Source: Beijerinckiaceae bacterium (GTDB lineage: Bacteria > Pseudomonadota > Alphaproteobacteria > Rhizobiales > Beijerinckiaceae). From it: 64,000 nucleotides of DNA. Below, in pieces: positions 19,147 to 37,500 of the stretch. A program made the translations under genes and the position numbers. The stretch lies in assembly GCA_004564215.1 (NCBI GenBank), contig CP024846.1, positions 434,001 to 498,000 on the forward strand, written 5' to 3'. Below the pieces are notes generated by a model. It saw nothing but the letters and a program-made list of their open reading frames with translations, did no database searches and was not told the DNA's origin. The first letter of the stretch is position 1, and the number at the start of each line of letters is the position of its first letter.

Positions 19147-19149
19147 ATC

Positions 19150-19362
19150 TTATTTACCTTGTTCGTTCCGCTTTTGCGCAGCCAGCGTCTTGACGCGGGC
19201 GACATCCCGCCGGACGACCCGCACCCGCGACGTATTTTCAAGCTGCCCCGTGGCCCGCTGAAAGCGCAGATTGAACTGCTCCTTCTTGAGGTTCAAAATC
19301 TCTTGCTCAAGCTGGTCCTTGGACATCACCTTAAGGTCCGACCAACGCTGTTTCTGTTTCAT
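19150..19362 (-). CDS. rpmC: 50S ribosomal protein L29 (uL29)
   Basis: A 70-residue helical protein near the exit tunnel. It shows [20 protein letters not shown] and [14 protein letters not shown], the L29 two-helix pattern. The ATG at 19362 lies just after the rplP stop; the frame runs much further upstream inside rplP but has no L29 character there. Confidence 0.95.
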   Translation of the reverse strand: MKQKQRWSDLKVMSKDQLEQEILNLKKEQFNLRFQRATGQLENTSRVRVVRRDVARVKTLAAQKRNEQGK

Positions 19363-19373
19363 GGTCGTTTCCT

Positions 19374-19787
19374 CTACTCGACAATCCGCTGGATGAAGCG
19401 TGTCTTGATCGGAAGTTTCGCAGCCGCCAGCAAAAGCGCTTCGCGGGCGAGCTCGACCGAAACCCCGTCCAGCTCGAACATGATCCGGCCCGGTGCGACC
19501 CGGCAGGCCCAAAATTCCGGCGCGCCCTTGCCCTTGCCCATTCGAACTTCGGTCGGCTTTTTCGAGACCGGCACATCCGGAAAAATCCGGATCCAGACGC
19601 GGCCGGCTCGGCGCATATGACGGGTCATCGCGCGGCGAGCCGCCTCGATCTGACGCGCGGTGATCCTTTCGGGTTCGAGCGCCTTGAGGCCGAACTGCCC
19701 GAAATTCAACTCGAAACCAGCTTTCGAGGCGCCGCGAATGCGGCCCTTGAAGGCCTTTCGAAATTTTGTGCGCTTGGGTTGCAGCAT
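19374..19787 (-). CDS. rplP: 50S ribosomal protein L16 (uL16)
   Basis: A 137-residue protein at the A-site tRNA elbow. It starts [19 protein letters not shown] and contains [20 protein letters not shown] and [16 protein letters not shown], which are L16 landmarks. Confidence 0.97.
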   Translation of the reverse strand: MLQPKRTKFRKAFKGRIRGASKAGFELNFGQFGLKALEPERITARQIEAARRAMTRHMRRAGRVWIRIFPDVPVSKKPTEVRMGKGKGAPEFWACRVAPGRIMFELDGVSVELAREALLLAAAKLPIKTRFIQRIVE

Positions 19788-19809
19788 GTTTTAACTCTTC
19801 AATCTGGCT

Positions 19810-20532
19810 TCAGGCAGCATCGCGATCGCGACGGCGTCGGTCGCCACCACCACCGCCGGAATGATCCTGTTCCGCCATTTTCTTATCTTGCGCCATCGGA
19901 TCGTGTTCGAGAATTTCACCCTTGAAAATCCAGACCTTGATCCCGCAGGTGCCATAGGCCGTGTGGGCAGTCGCGGTTCCGTAATCGACGTCGGCGCGGA
20001 GCGTGTGCAAGGGCACGCGTCCCTCGCGGTACCATTCCAGCCGGGCGATTTCCGCCCCGCCGAGCCGGCCGGAGCAATTGATCCTGATGCCTTCCGCGCC
20101 AAGCCTCATGGCGGATTGCACCGCCCGCTTCATGGCGCGGCGGAAGGCAACCCGGCGTTCCAGTTGCTGGGCGATGGAGTCGGCAACAAGGGTTGCGTCG
20201 ACCTCGGGCTTGCGAACTTCGACGATGTTAATCAGCACCTCGGAATCGGTCATCTTCGCGACGAGCTTGCGGATCTTGTCGATGTCGGCGCCCTTTTTGC
20301 CGATCACGACACCCGGACGCGCCGAATGAATGGTGACACGGCACTTTTTATGGGGCCGTTCGATAATGATCTTGGAGATCGCCGCCTGCTTGAGCGTCTT
20401 CATCAAAGTCGCCCGAATTTCCATATCCTCGTGCAGCAGCTTTCCATACTCAACCTTGCCGGCAAACCAGCGGGAGTCCCAGGTCCGGTTGATGCCCAGC
20501 CGCAAGCCGATCGGATTGACTTTCTGTCCCAT
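19810..20532 (-). CDS. rpsC: 30S ribosomal protein S3 (uS3)
   Basis: A 240-residue protein lining the mRNA entry channel. It has [20 protein letters not shown], a KH domain ([19 protein letters not shown]) and the C-terminal S3 block [18 protein letters not shown]. The tail is Gly/Arg/Asp-rich. The start at 20532 is set by the universal MGQKVNP; the frame extends 18 codons further. Confidence 0.96.
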   Translation of the reverse strand: MGQKVNPIGLRLGINRTWDSRWFAGKVEYGKLLHEDMEIRATLMKTLKQAAISKIIIERPHKKCRVTIHSARPGVVIGKKGADIDKIRKLVAKMTDSEVLINIVEVRKPEVDATLVADSIAQQLERRVAFRRAMKRAVQSAMRLGAEGIRINCSGRLGGAEIARLEWYREGRVPLHTLRADVDYGTATAHTAYGTCGIKVWIFKGEILEHDPMAQDKKMAEQDHSGGGGGDRRRRDRDAA

Positions 20533-20542
20533 GGTGTTCTCC

Positions 20543-20935
20543 TCAGGCCTGAGACGCGGCGGCGGCGCCGGTTTCCCGGACGACAATCGTTAAATTCGCG
20601 AACGGCTTCTGGATACGGCCCGAGCGTCCCCGCGCCCGCGGACTGAAGCGCTTCATGATCATCGCCTTGCCGACATAAGCTTCGGCCACGATGAGGTCGT
20701 CGACGTCGAGACTGTGGTTGTTCTCGGCATTGGCGATCGCGCTTTCCAGCGTCTTTTTCACATCGTAAGCGCTGCGCTTGCGCGAAAATTCAAGGTCGGC
20801 CAGGGCCTTGTCGACCTTCTTCCCCCGGATCAACTGGGCGAGAAGATTCAACTTCTGGGGGCTGACCCGAAGCATGCGGGCAACCGCCTTGGCTTCGTTT
20901 TCTTTCAGCGCGCGCGGCGTTTTCTCCTTGGACAT
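20543..20935 (-). CDS. rplV: 50S ribosomal protein L22 (uL22)
   Basis: A 130-residue exit-tunnel protein with [20 protein letters not shown] near the N-terminus and [20 protein letters not shown] in the tunnel-loop region and end. It begins [17 protein letters not shown]. Standard length. Confidence 0.96.
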   Translation of the reverse strand: MSKEKTPRALKENEAKAVARMLRVSPQKLNLLAQLIRGKKVDKALADLEFSRKRSAYDVKKTLESAIANAENNHSLDVDDLIVAEAYVGKAMIMKRFSPRARGRSGRIQKPFANLTIVVRETGAAAASQA

Positions 20936-20946
20936 GACAGTCTCTC

Positions 20947-21225
20947 TCAGCCTCGCTTGGCTTTTTTGTCCGCTGCGTGACCGTGGAAGGTCCGAGTCGG
21001 GGAAAATTCACCGAATTTATGGCCAATCATGTCTTCGGTTACGGAGACAGGCACGTGCTTATGGCCGTTGTAGACTCCGAAGGTGAGACCGACGAATTGC
21101 GGCAAGATCGTCGAGCGGCGACTCCAGATCTTGATGATTTCAGACCGCCCCGAATTGCGCGAGTTCTCTGCCTTCTTGAGCAGATAGCCGTCAACGAAGG
21201 GGCCTTTCCAGATCGAGCGAGCCAT
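20947..21225 (-). CDS. rpsS: 30S ribosomal protein S19 (uS19)
   Basis: A 92-residue head protein beginning [20 protein letters not shown]. It has [20 protein letters not shown] and the C-terminal [20 protein letters not shown], both typical of S19. Confidence 0.97.
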   Translation of the reverse strand: MARSIWKGPFVDGYLLKKAENSRNSGRSEIIKIWSRRSTILPQFVGLTFGVYNGHKHVPVSVTEDMIGHKFGEFSPTRTFHGHAADKKAKRG

Positions 21226-21228
21226 GGA

Positions 21229-22068
21229 TTAGCCCTTCTTCTTGCTTTTGTGACGCGAGGTCACGATGAATTTGGTGGTGGACTTATTGGTTCTGGTCTT
21301 CTTGCCCTTGGTCGGCTTGCCCCAGGGCGTAACTGGATGGCGTCCGCCGGACGTCCGGCCTTCGCCGCCGCCGTGCGGATGATCGACGGGGTTCATGGTC
21401 ACGCCGCGATTATGCGGTCTGCGCCCGAGCCAGCGGCTGCGTCCCGCCTTGCCGATCGAAATATTCATGTGGTCCGGATTGGATACCGCGCCGACTGTCG
21501 CAAAACATTGGCCGTGAATGAGCCTTTGCTCGCCGGAGTTGAGGCGGATGATGACATAGCCCTGGTCGCGGCCGACAACCTGCGCATAGGTCCCCGCCGA
21601 ACGCACCATGGCGGCGCCCTTGCCGACCTTCATCTCGATATTATGGACGATCGTGCCGACCGGGACATTGGCAAGCGCCATCGCATTGCCCGGCTTCACG
21701 TCGACCTGCATGCCGGAAATCACCTCGTCGCCGACGGAAAGGCGCTGCGGTGCGACGATATAGGAGAGTTCGTCATCCGCGTAACGAATGAGCGCGATGA
21801 AAGCGGTCCGGTTGGGATCATATTCGATCCGTTCCACCTTGGCGGGAATATCAAGCTTGCGGCGCTTGAAATCCACGATCCGGTAGCTTTGCTTATGACC
21901 ACCGCCACGAAAGCGCACGGTAATACGGCCGTTATTGTTCCGGCCGCCGGATTCCGACTTGCCCTCGGTCAGCTTCTTCAGCGGCTTGCCTTTGTAGAGG
22001 CCGCTGCGATCGACGATGACAAGCTGGCGAAGGCTCGGCGTGACCGGTTTGAACGTTTTCAGTGCCAT
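21229..22068 (-). CDS. rplB: 50S ribosomal protein L2 (uL2)
   Basis: A 279-residue protein needed for subunit association and peptidyl transfer. It carries [20 protein letters not shown] and the C-terminal [20 protein letters not shown] with the conserved His close to the catalytic centre. Standard length. Confidence 0.97.
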   Translation of the reverse strand: MALKTFKPVTPSLRQLVIVDRSGLYKGKPLKKLTEGKSESGGRNNNGRITVRFRGGGHKQSYRIVDFKRRKLDIPAKVERIEYDPNRTAFIALIRYADDELSYIVAPQRLSVGDEVISGMQVDVKPGNAMALANVPVGTIVHNIEMKVGKGAAMVRSAGTYAQVVGRDQGYVIIRLNSGEQRLIHGQCFATVGAVSNPDHMNISIGKAGRSRWLGRRPHNRGVTMNPVDHPHGGGEGRTSGGRHPVTPWGKPTKGKKTRTNKSTTKFIVTSRHKSKKKG

Positions 22069-22084
22069 GGGCGCGATCCTCTGC

Positions 22085-22396
22085 TCAAAGTCCGGTCGTA
22101 ACGTCGATCTTGTGGCCCTCGGCGAGGGTCACAATGGCCTTCTTGACGTCCGACTGGACGCCCCGCGTGCCCTTGAACGTCTTTCTCTTGCCCTTGCGGA
22201 TGAGCGTGTTGACGTTTGTTACCTTGACATCGAACAGCCGCTCGACGGCCGCTTTGATCTCCGGCTTCGTCGCGGTCTTGCGAACCTTGAAAATCACCTG
22301 GTTTGCTTCCGACGCAAGAGTCGCCTTTTCCGTAATGATCGGGGCGACAATCACGTCGTAATGATGCGCATCATGTGCGAGTTTCGCCGAGCTCAT
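22085..22396 (-). CDS. rplW: 50S ribosomal protein L23 (uL23)
   Basis: A 103-residue exit-site protein that docks SRP and trigger factor. It shows [20 protein letters not shown] and [20 protein letters not shown]. Its ATG overlaps the rplD stop by four bases. Confidence 0.96.
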   Translation of the reverse strand: MSSAKLAHDAHHYDVIVAPIITEKATLASEANQVIFKVRKTATKPEIKAAVERLFDVKVTNVNTLIRKGKRKTFKGTRGVQSDVKKAIVTLAEGHKIDVTTGL

Positions 22397-23013
22397 TTGA
22401 AGCGCGCCTCCAGGGCATCGATCGCCGCTTTCGTCAAGACCAGCTTATCGCGGCGGAGAATGTCGTAGACATTGATGCCTTGAACCGGCAGCACGTCGAT
22501 TTGTGGGATGTTGCGCGCAGCGAGGCAAAAATTCGCCTCGGGCTGGGCGCCGTCGATGATCAGGGCATTGGTGAGGCCGAGCTTGGCAAAACTCGCCTTG
22601 AGAGTTTTTGTCTTCGCATCCGCGGCGCTCGCCGCCTGCCAAACAATGATCCCGCCATCTTGAGCCTTAGCGGAAAGCGCATGTTTAAGGGCCAGAGCGC
22701 GCAGCTTCTTCGGCAGATCATGCGCATGCGAACGCACCACCGGGCCAAAGGCCCGGCCGCCGCCGCGAAACTGCGGGACTCGCGCCGACCCATGACGTGC
22801 CGAGCCGGTGCCCTTCTGCTTATATAATTTCTTGCCGGTGCGCCAAATATCCGCGCGGCCGAGGGTCTGATGCGTGCCGGCGCGGCGTTTGGCGAGCTGA
22901 TAGCGGACCATGCGCGCGATCAGATCCTCGCGCGGAACGAGTCCGAAAATAGCATCGTCGAGGTCGATCGAACCTGCGATTTCACCATCAAGTGAGGTCA
23001 TGTCGATTTTCAT
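22393..23013 (-). CDS. rplD: 50S ribosomal protein L4 (uL4)
   Basis: A 206-residue protein; in E. coli L4 also represses the S10 operon. It has the internal loop [20 protein letters not shown] and the start [20 protein letters not shown]. Its start overlaps the rplC stop by four bases. Confidence 0.96.
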   Translation of the reverse strand: MKIDMTSLDGEIAGSIDLDDAIFGLVPREDLIARMVRYQLAKRRAGTHQTLGRADIWRTGKKLYKQKGTGSARHGSARVPQFRGGGRAFGPVVRSHAHDLPKKLRALALKHALSAKAQDGGIIVWQAASAADAKTKTLKASFAKLGLTNALIIDGAQPEANFCLAARNIPQIDVLPVQGINVYDILRRDKLVLTKAAIDALEARFK

Positions 23014-23735
23014 GAACTGGCCTCTGTCGCTTGCTCAGCCGCACCACCCGAGGCAGCGTCGGTCATCCGAAATTTGCCGGGCTTCGGCGCGTCCTTGGGA
23101 AGCGCCTTTTTGATCGCGTCGCGGACATAGATCCATCCGCCGGAGGTCCCAGGCACAGCGCCTTCGACGAGGATCAGTCCGCGCTCGATGTCGAGTTCGA
23201 CCACCCGCAGGTTCAAGGTCGTCACTCGCTCGGTGCCGAGATGACCGGCCATTTTCTTGTTCTTGAAGGTCTTGCCCGGATCCTGCCTGCCGCCGGTTGA
23301 ACCATGCGAGCGGTGCGAGATCGACACGCCATGGGTTGCCCGCAAGCCACCGAAGTTCCAGCGTTTCATGGCGCCGGCAAAGCCCTTACCCGTGCTCGTG
23401 CCCGTCACATCGACAAATTGGCCGACCACAAAATGATCCGCCGTGATCTCGGCGCCGACCGGAATCAAAGCGTCATCCTCAACGCGAAACTCGGCCAGCT
23501 TAAGCTTCGGCTCGACCTTGGCAACGGCAAAGCGTCCACGCTCGGCCTTCGACACGTTCTTAACCTTGGCATGCCCGATCCCAAGCTGGACCGCGGTATA
23601 GCCATTGCGATCCTTGGTCCGGTGCGCAACGACCTGACAGCCATCGAGCTTCAACACCGTAACCGGCACATGTTCCCCGGCGCCAGTAAAGACGCGGGTC
23701 ATGCCAAGCTTTTGCGCGATGACACCTGATCGCAT
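23010..23735 (-). CDS. rplC: 50S ribosomal protein L3 (uL3)
   Basis: A 241-residue 50S assembly initiator. It has [40 protein letters not shown] and the C-terminal core [19 protein letters not shown]. The start at 23735 (MRSGVIAQ) is the conserved one; five extra upstream codons are probably untranslated. Confidence 0.96.
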   Translation of the reverse strand: MRSGVIAQKLGMTRVFTGAGEHVPVTVLKLDGCQVVAHRTKDRNGYTAVQLGIGHAKVKNVSKAERGRFAVAKVEPKLKLAEFRVEDDALIPVGAEITADHFVVGQFVDVTGTSTGKGFAGAMKRWNFGGLRATHGVSISHRSHGSTGGRQDPGKTFKNKKMAGHLGTERVTTLNLRVVELDIERGLILVEGAVPGTSGGWIYVRDAIKKALPKDAPKPGKFRMTDAASGGAAEQATEASS

Positions 23736-23812
23736 GGTTTCATTCCCCAAAGGACCCCTCCTGGCGCTGGCCTGGCGGGGACAAAATCTAAATTCGGCAA
23801 GCTCAGGCGTTC

Positions 23813-24121
23813 CTAAAGCTTGATCTCCACATCGACACCGGCAGCGAGATCGAGCTTCATCAAAGCATCCACCGTTTGCGGCGTCGGATCGACAATGTCG
23901 AGAACCCTCTTATGAGTCCTTATTTCAAACTGTTCGCGCGATTTCTTATCGACATGCGGCGAACGGTTGACCGTGAATTTTTCGATCTTGGTCGGCAGCG
24001 GAATCGGACCACGCACTTGTGCTCCCGTCCGCTTCGCCGTCGACACGATTTCCCGTGTCGAGGAATCGAGGATTCGATGATCGAATGCCTTAAGGCGAAT
24101 GCGAATATTCTGGCCGTTCAT
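23813..24121 (-). CDS. rpsJ: 30S ribosomal protein S10 (uS10)
   Basis: A 102-residue head protein that also binds NusB in transcription antitermination. It begins [20 protein letters not shown] and has [20 protein letters not shown]. It heads the S10 cluster; a structured 140-base spacer separates it from tuf. Confidence 0.97.
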   Translation of the reverse strand: MNGQNIRIRLKAFDHRILDSSTREIVSTAKRTGAQVRGPIPLPTKIEKFTVNRSPHVDKKSREQFEIRTHKRVLDIVDPTPQTVDALMKLDLAAGVDVEIKL

Positions 24122-24192
24122 CTCATCAATCCCTGCCGGCCAGCCGCGGGCCCTTTGCCCGGCGGCTAACGCTCATCCCAGATACTCAGTCT

Positions 24193-24230
24193 TCTTCGTG
24201 CCTAAGCCCCAGGGGCCGCCGGCACGAAGA
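24193..24230 (-). other. Stem-loop between tuf and rpsJ
   Basis: A perfect 10-bp inverted repeat (TCTTCGTGCC / GGCACGAAGA) encloses 18 bases that contain a second small hairpin (GCCCC/GGGGC). No T-run follows on the transcribed strand, so it is more likely an RNA-processing, stability or regulatory structure than a terminator. Confidence 0.5.
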
Positions 24231-24261
24231 CCGCAAAATTACCAGCAAAGTCGTTCTCGAA

Positions 24262-25452
<1,191 letters not shown>

Positions 25453-25495
25453 CGTCCGGCTCCTCTAGGATTTCTTCACGCGCTGGTACGGCAGA

Positions 25496-27571
<2,076 letters not shown>

Positions 27572-27613
27572 GACAAAATTCCCTTCAGGCGGAAAACCGC
27601 TTCCGTAAGTTTC

Positions 27614-28105
<492 letters not shown>

Positions 28106-28212
28106 TCAAGACGCTGATCGATTGAACCCACTCGGATCAATCAGTCAGCTCACGAACTTTATTGCGCTCAACTTTTCCGCAAAACCAAATCCGATCCGCG
28201 GATCAGTTTTGA

Positions 28213-28253
28213 GGCTCTCAAGAGACCGGCCTTGGCCGGCACCCGCTTGAGCC
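28213..28253 (-). promoter_or_regulatory. Structured rpsL-rpsG intercistronic hairpin (possible S7 target)
   Basis: Nested inverted repeats lie just after the rpsL stop: an outer arm pairs 28213-28222 with 28246-28253 (GGCTCAAG / CTTGAG plus GCC) and an inner arm is ACCGGC / GCCGGC around a 4-base loop. In E. coli S7 represses translation by binding the rpsL-rpsG intercistronic RNA. A comparable role here is inference from position only. Confidence 0.35.
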
Positions 28254-28261
28254 TTGCAAGC

Positions 28262-28633
28262 TTACTTCGGCCGCTTGGCCCCATATTTGGAACGGCGCTG
28301 CTTGCGATTCTTGACGCCCTGCGTATCGAGCACGCCACGCAAAATGTGATAGCGCACGCCCGGCAAATCCTTCACGCGGCCGCCACGGATCATGACCACC
28401 GAATGCTCCTGGAGATTATGCCCTTCGCCAGGGATATACCCGATCACTTCAAAGCCGTTGGTCAGGCGAACCTTCGCCACTTTCCGCAAAGCGGAATTCG
28501 GCTTTTTCGGCGTGGTCGTATAGACGCGCGTGCAAACGCCCCTCTTCTGCGGGCAGGCACCGAGATGGCGGGCCTTTTCGCGATAGGTCTTTTCTTGCCG
28601 CGGCTTGCGGATCAATTGACTGATCGTGGGCAT
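28262..28633 (-). CDS. rpsL: 30S ribosomal protein S12 (uS12)
   Basis: A 123-residue decoding-centre protein. It starts [20 protein letters not shown] and has the conserved loop [19 protein letters not shown], the site of streptomycin-resistance changes; both usual Lys residues are present. It is the first gene of the str operon. Confidence 0.97.
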   Translation of the reverse strand: MPTISQLIRKPRQEKTYREKARHLGACPQKRGVCTRVYTTTPKKPNSALRKVAKVRLTNGFEVIGYIPGEGHNLQEHSVVMIRGGRVKDLPGVRYHILRGVLDTQGVKNRKQRRSKYGAKRPK

Positions 28634-29187
28634 TCCTGGTCTTTCTAAGCAACATCCAAAACGCTATGGCCGAGAGCCTGGCTCACGACAAAAAATCAAA
28701 ACACCGTCTTCGGCCCGGTGCCATCCAGGCAAACAGCAAAGCGCCTTCAGCCCGTCAGGGCCTCCGGCGCCGGGATTTGGCAGAGGAACACGGCGAATAC
28801 CGCGCTCTTGCCTCTCGTCGATCCAAGCCAAAGAAAGGCTTCAATCTGTGTTGGTGACTATTCAGCCGCTGGGGCGACAGCGTTTAGGTTTGAAAAGTCC
28901 AAGGCGCGACGCCTCGGAAGCAGAAACCTACTGCCTGTCTGAAGTGGGCGGAACTTAATAGCGCCGGCCTAGCGCGTCAACCCTTCTTTGCAGGAAAAAC
29001 CGAGCAAAAGAAAAGTTAGCCGTGGCTCTCTTAAGAAGATGCGCATTCGGCGGCCCCACAAGCGGGCCTCGCATCTGAACAATAGAGGAAGACTTGCGTT
29101 TACTAAAGCCACAATCGCCCTTGCGAATTATGCTCGGAAACGCGGCGGTCGAGGTGAAGCAGTTTGGCAAAGTGCAAAGAGGTAGTC
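28634..29187. other. Gene-free region between rpsL and the catalase-related gene
   Basis: No convincing gene is present in these 554 bases, which separate divergent rpsL and the plus-strand peroxidase gene. The part next to rpsL would be a leader of about 300 bases if the candidate promoter at 28953-28980 is used. The part near 29100 must carry the peroxidase promoter, which I could not assign. Confidence 0.6.
28953..28980 (-). promoter_or_regulatory. Candidate promoter of the str operon
   Basis: On the minus strand TTGACG (28980-28975) is followed after 14-17 bases by the AT-rich TATTAAGTT segment, giving several imperfect -10 choices (for example TTAAGT with a 16-base spacer). It is the only good TTGAC box upstream of rpsL and would leave a long leader. 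Prediction by eye only. Confidence 0.35.
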
Positions 29188-30174
29188 ATGGCAGCGGTAA
29201 AGCTAAACGGTGCATTGCTGGCGTTTTTATTGACCGGGGCGACAGGAATCGCCGTGGCACAGGACAATACGGCCGTCGACACGCAAATCGTCGACGCCAT
29301 GAACAAGGTGTTCGGGGTTCATCCCGGCTTTCGGGCGAATCACGCCAAGGGGATTGTGGTCGAAGGACACTTCAAGGCGGCGCCGGGCGCCGCGGGTTTG
29401 AGCAAGGCGGTGTTGTTCGATGGCAGCACGATCCCCGTGACCGTGCGCTTTTCCGACGCAACGGGCGTTCCCAATCTCCCAGATGGCTCTGCCCAAGCCA
29501 ATCCGCACGGGATGGCGATCAAGTTTCATCTCCCCGACGGCGGCGAGACCGACATGGTGATCAATTCGTTCAAATTCTTTCCGGTGGCCTCCCCGACAGA
29601 TTTCAGGGACATGCTGCTTGCCGTGGCGGCCAGTCCGCCGGACGCGAAGAAGCCGACGCAGCTGGACCAGTTCGCGGCCAGCCATCCCAGCATGCCAGCC
29701 GCCATGGCGACGCTGCACACCCCCGACAGTTTCGCCGACGAGGAATATTATGGCGTCGACGCCTTCATTTTCATCAATGCCAAGGGCGAGCGTCGCGCGG
29801 TGCGCTATATCATGGCGCCTCAAAAACTGGTGCATCTCGATGCGGCCGAAGCGGCCAGCAAGGGGCCAGACTTTCTGATCGACGAACTCCCGGCGCGGCT
29901 TGCGCGGGGGCCTGTGACGTTTCGCTTGCGAGCGCAGCTCGCCGCTCCCGGCGATTCGACAAAGGATGCTTCGGTCCCTTGGTCGGATAGCAATGAAATC
30001 ATCGATCTCGGCGTATTGACCCTCGACAAGGCGGTTCCAGACAGCCTGGAGGCTCAAAAGAAGCTGCTCTTCCTGCCAGGACAGGTCACCGATGGCATCG
30101 AAGTGTCCGACGATCCTCTGATCGGCGCCCGAGACGGGGCCTATGCGATCTCGTTCTCACGCCGCAATCCGTAA
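29188..30174 (+). CDS. Secreted catalase-related (SrpA-like) peroxidase
   Basis: A 328-residue heme-peroxidase-type protein of the catalase superfamily. An N-terminal signal peptide (hydrophobic GALLAFLLTGATGIAVA, cleavage near AVA-Q) points to the periplasm. The catalytic His lies in NHAKGIVVEGHF, the NPHGMAIKF block follows, and the C-terminal ARDGAYAISFSRR holds the Tyr expected to ligate heme. Classical catalases are about 480 or more residues; this is the short form, which generally acts as a peroxidase. ATG 29188 is chosen because AGAGGT precedes it and it leads into the signal peptide. It stands alone between two essential operons and shares a terminator with rpoC. Confidence 0.88.
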   Translation: MAAVKLNGALLAFLLTGATGIAVAQDNTAVDTQIVDAMNKVFGVHPGFRANHAKGIVVEGHFKAAPGAAGLSKAVLFDGSTIPVTVRFSDATGVPNLPDGSAQANPHGMAIKFHLPDGGETDMVINSFKFFPVASPTDFRDMLLAVAASPPDAKKPTQLDQFAASHPSMPAAMATLHTPDSFADEEYYGVDAFIFINAKGERRAVRYIMAPQKLVHLDAAEAASKGPDFLIDELPARLARGPVTFRLRAQLAAPGDSTKDASVPWSDSNEIIDLGVLTLDKAVPDSLEAQKKLLFLPGQVTDGIEVSDDPLIGARDGAYAISFSRRNP

Positions 30175-30191
30175 GCGCTATTTTCGAATCA

Positions 30192-30222
30192 AAATCCCCC
30201 GGGATTTTGGCCCGGGGGATTT
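30192..30222. terminator. Bidirectional terminator between the peroxidase gene and rpoC
   Basis: A perfect 12-bp stem (AAATCCCCCGGG / CCCGGGGGATTT, 7-base loop) lies between convergent genes. On the minus strand it ends in ATTTTGATT, giving a good U-rich tail for rpoC; on the plus strand it ends ATTTAAC. A shared intrinsic terminator. Confidence 0.8.
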
Positions 30223-30244
30223 AACTATGGCTTAGAGGTCAGAC

Positions 30245-34447
<4,203 letters not shown>

Positions 34448-34551
34448 TGCCATCTCCTGATGCTTGGGCCTGCGGGGCAACCCGGCTGGCCCTTTGCCGG
34501 ATACATTTGAAAACGCTCGGCCGGGCGACGCCCGGCCGTTCTGTTCCAGCT

Positions 34552-37500
34552 TTATTCAGCCGCCTCGGCCGGCGGCAAAGTATTGACAGGCTTGATCGCC
34601 GAGGTCAGTTCGACATTGAGGCAAAGCGAACGCATCTCCTTGACCAGCACATTGAAGCTTTCGGGAATGCCGGACTCGAAGGCGTCGTCTCCGCGAACGA
34701 TCGACTCGTAAACCTTGGTGCGGCCGGCGACGTCATCGGATTTCACCGTCAGCATTTCCTGCAGCGTATAGGCAGCGCCATAAGCCTCCAGCGCCCAGAC
34801 TTCCATTTCGCCGAAACGCTGCCCGCCAAATTGCGCCTTCCCGCCCAGCGGTTGTTGCGTAACCAGGCTGTAAGGACCAATCGATCGGGCGTGAATCTTA
34901 TCGTCGACGAGGTGATGCAGCTTCAGCATATAGATGTAGCCGACGGTCACCTTGCGATCGAAAGATTCGCCCGTGCGGCCATCGAAGAGGGTTACCTGAC
35001 CGGAGGGATCGAGCCCTGCCTGGTGAAGCATTTCCACGATGTCCTTCTCATGCGCGCCGTCGAAAACAGGGGTCGCAATCGGCACGCCGCGGCGCAGATT
35101 TTCCCCGAGCTCGACGACGGCCTCGTCATCGAGCGCCGCGATTTCGTCCTTGGCCTCATAGATCTCGACGAGCTTCTTGCGCAGAGGCTTTGTGTCTTTG
35201 TCCCGCAAATAGGCATTGACCGTCTCGGCCACCTGTCTGCCAAGACCGGCACAAGCCCAGCCAAGGTGGGTTTCCAGAATTTGCCCGACGTTCATCCGGC
35301 TTGGCACCCCGAGCGGATTCAAGACGATATCGACCGGAGTTCCGTCCGCGAGGAAGGGCATGTCTTCCTGCGGCACGATCTTGGAGACGACGCCCTTGTT
35401 GCCGTGGCGTCCCGCCATCTTGTCACCAGGTTGAATCTTACGCTTCACCGCGACGAAGACCTTCACCATCTTCATCACGCCGGGCAATAATTCATCGCCG
35501 CGTTGCAGCTTCTCCACCTTGTCGAGAAAGCGGCTCTCAAGGCTCTTCTTTGACTCGTCGTATTGCTTACGCATGGCTTCGAGTTCGGCCATCGTCCGAT
35601 CGTTCTCGATCGCGAAGACCCACCATTGCGAGCGCGGATAATCCTCGATGATTTCCTTGGTCAGCTTGGTGTCCCGCTTGAATCCTTTCGGACCCGCGAT
35701 CGCCTTCTTGCCATCCAGAACATCCATCAGACGCGCATAGACGTTGCGATCGAGAATCGCGAGCTCATCGTCACGGTCCTTCGCCAGACGTTCGATTTCT
35801 TCCCGTTCAATCGCCTGGGCGCGCTCGTCCTTGTCGACGCCATGCCGGTTGAAGACGCGCACTTCCACGATCGTGCCTTGGACACCCGGAGGAACCCGCA
35901 GCGACGTATCGCGGACGTCGGATGCCTTCTCGCCGAAAATCGCGCGCAAAAGCTTTTCTTCCGGCGTCATCGGACTTTCGCCCTTGGGGGTGATCTTGCC
36001 GACGAGGATATCGCCCGCCTGAACCTCGGCCCCGATATAGACGATCCCGGCTTCGTCGAGATTCTTCAATGCCTCTTCCGAGACATTGGGAATATCCCGG
36101 GTGATTTCTTCCGGGCCAAGCTTGGTATCTCGCGCCATGACCTCGAACGCATCGATATGGATCGAGGTGAAGACGTCGTCCTTGACGATCCGTTCATTGA
36201 GAAGGATCGAATCCTCGAAATTGTAGCCATTCCACGGCATGAAGGCGACGAGGACATTGCGGCCGAGCGCGAGATCGCCGAGATCGGTCGAAGGACCATC
36301 CGCGATGATATCGCCCTTGCGAACGAAATCGCCGACCCGAACCAATGGCTTTTGATTGATGCAGGTCGATTGGTTCGAGCGCTGAAACTTCATCAGCCGA
36401 TAGATGTCGACACCGGGTTTGGCGGCGTCTGTTTCCTCGGTGGCCCGAACGACGATACGGGTCGCATCGATCTGGTCGACGACGCCGGTCCGCCGCGCGC
36501 CGATCGCGGCGCCTGAATCGCGGGCCACGATAGCTTCCATTCCGGTCCCGACCAGAGGCGCGTCAGCCCTGACGAGCGGCACGGCCTGGCGCTGCATGTT
36601 CGATCCCATGAGGGCGCGATTGGCGTCGTCGTTTTCCAGGAATGGAATCAGCGCGGCGGCAACCGACACAAGCTGCTTTGGCGACACATCCATGAAATCG
36701 ACGCGTTCGCGCGGCACCATCAGGACATCGCCGGCATGGCGGCAAACGACGAGATCCTCCGTCAGACCCCGGTCCGCGTCAATCGGTGCATTGGCCTGGG
36801 CGACGTAATATTTGCCCTCCTCCATCGCCGAGAGATAGACCACCTCGTCGGTGACGCGGCGGTCCTTGATCCGACGGTACGGCGCCTCGATGAACCCATA
36901 TTTATTGACCCTCGCAAAGGTCGCGAGGGAATTGATGAGGCCGATATTCGGCCCCTCGGGCGTCTCGATCGGGCAGATACGTCCGTAATGGGTCGGATGG
37001 ACGTCGCGCACTTCGAAGCCCGCACGCTCGCGCGTCAGGCCGCCCGGACCAAGCGCCGAGAGCCGGCGCTTGTGGGTGATCTCGGACAAAGGATTGGTCT
37101 GATCCATGAACTGCGACAATTGCGACGAGCCAAAGAACTCGCGCACCGAGGCGGCCGCGGGTTTAGCATTGATCAGATCCTGCGGCATGACCGTGTCGAT
37201 ATCGACCGAGGACATGCGTTCCTTGATCGCCCGCTCCATACGCAGCAGGCCCAGCCGATACTGGTTTTCCATGAGCTCGCCGACCGAACGCACCCGGCGG
37301 TTGCCAAGGTGATCGATGTCGTCGATTTCGCCGCGGCCGTCCCGCAGATCGACCAGCGCCCGCATGACCGCAATAATGTCTTCCTTGCGCAATGTGCGGA
37401 CCGTATCTTCGGCATCGAGATCCAAACGCATGTTCATTTTGACCCGGCCGACGGCGGACAGATCATAGCGCTCCGGATCGAAAAACAGCGAATGGAACAT

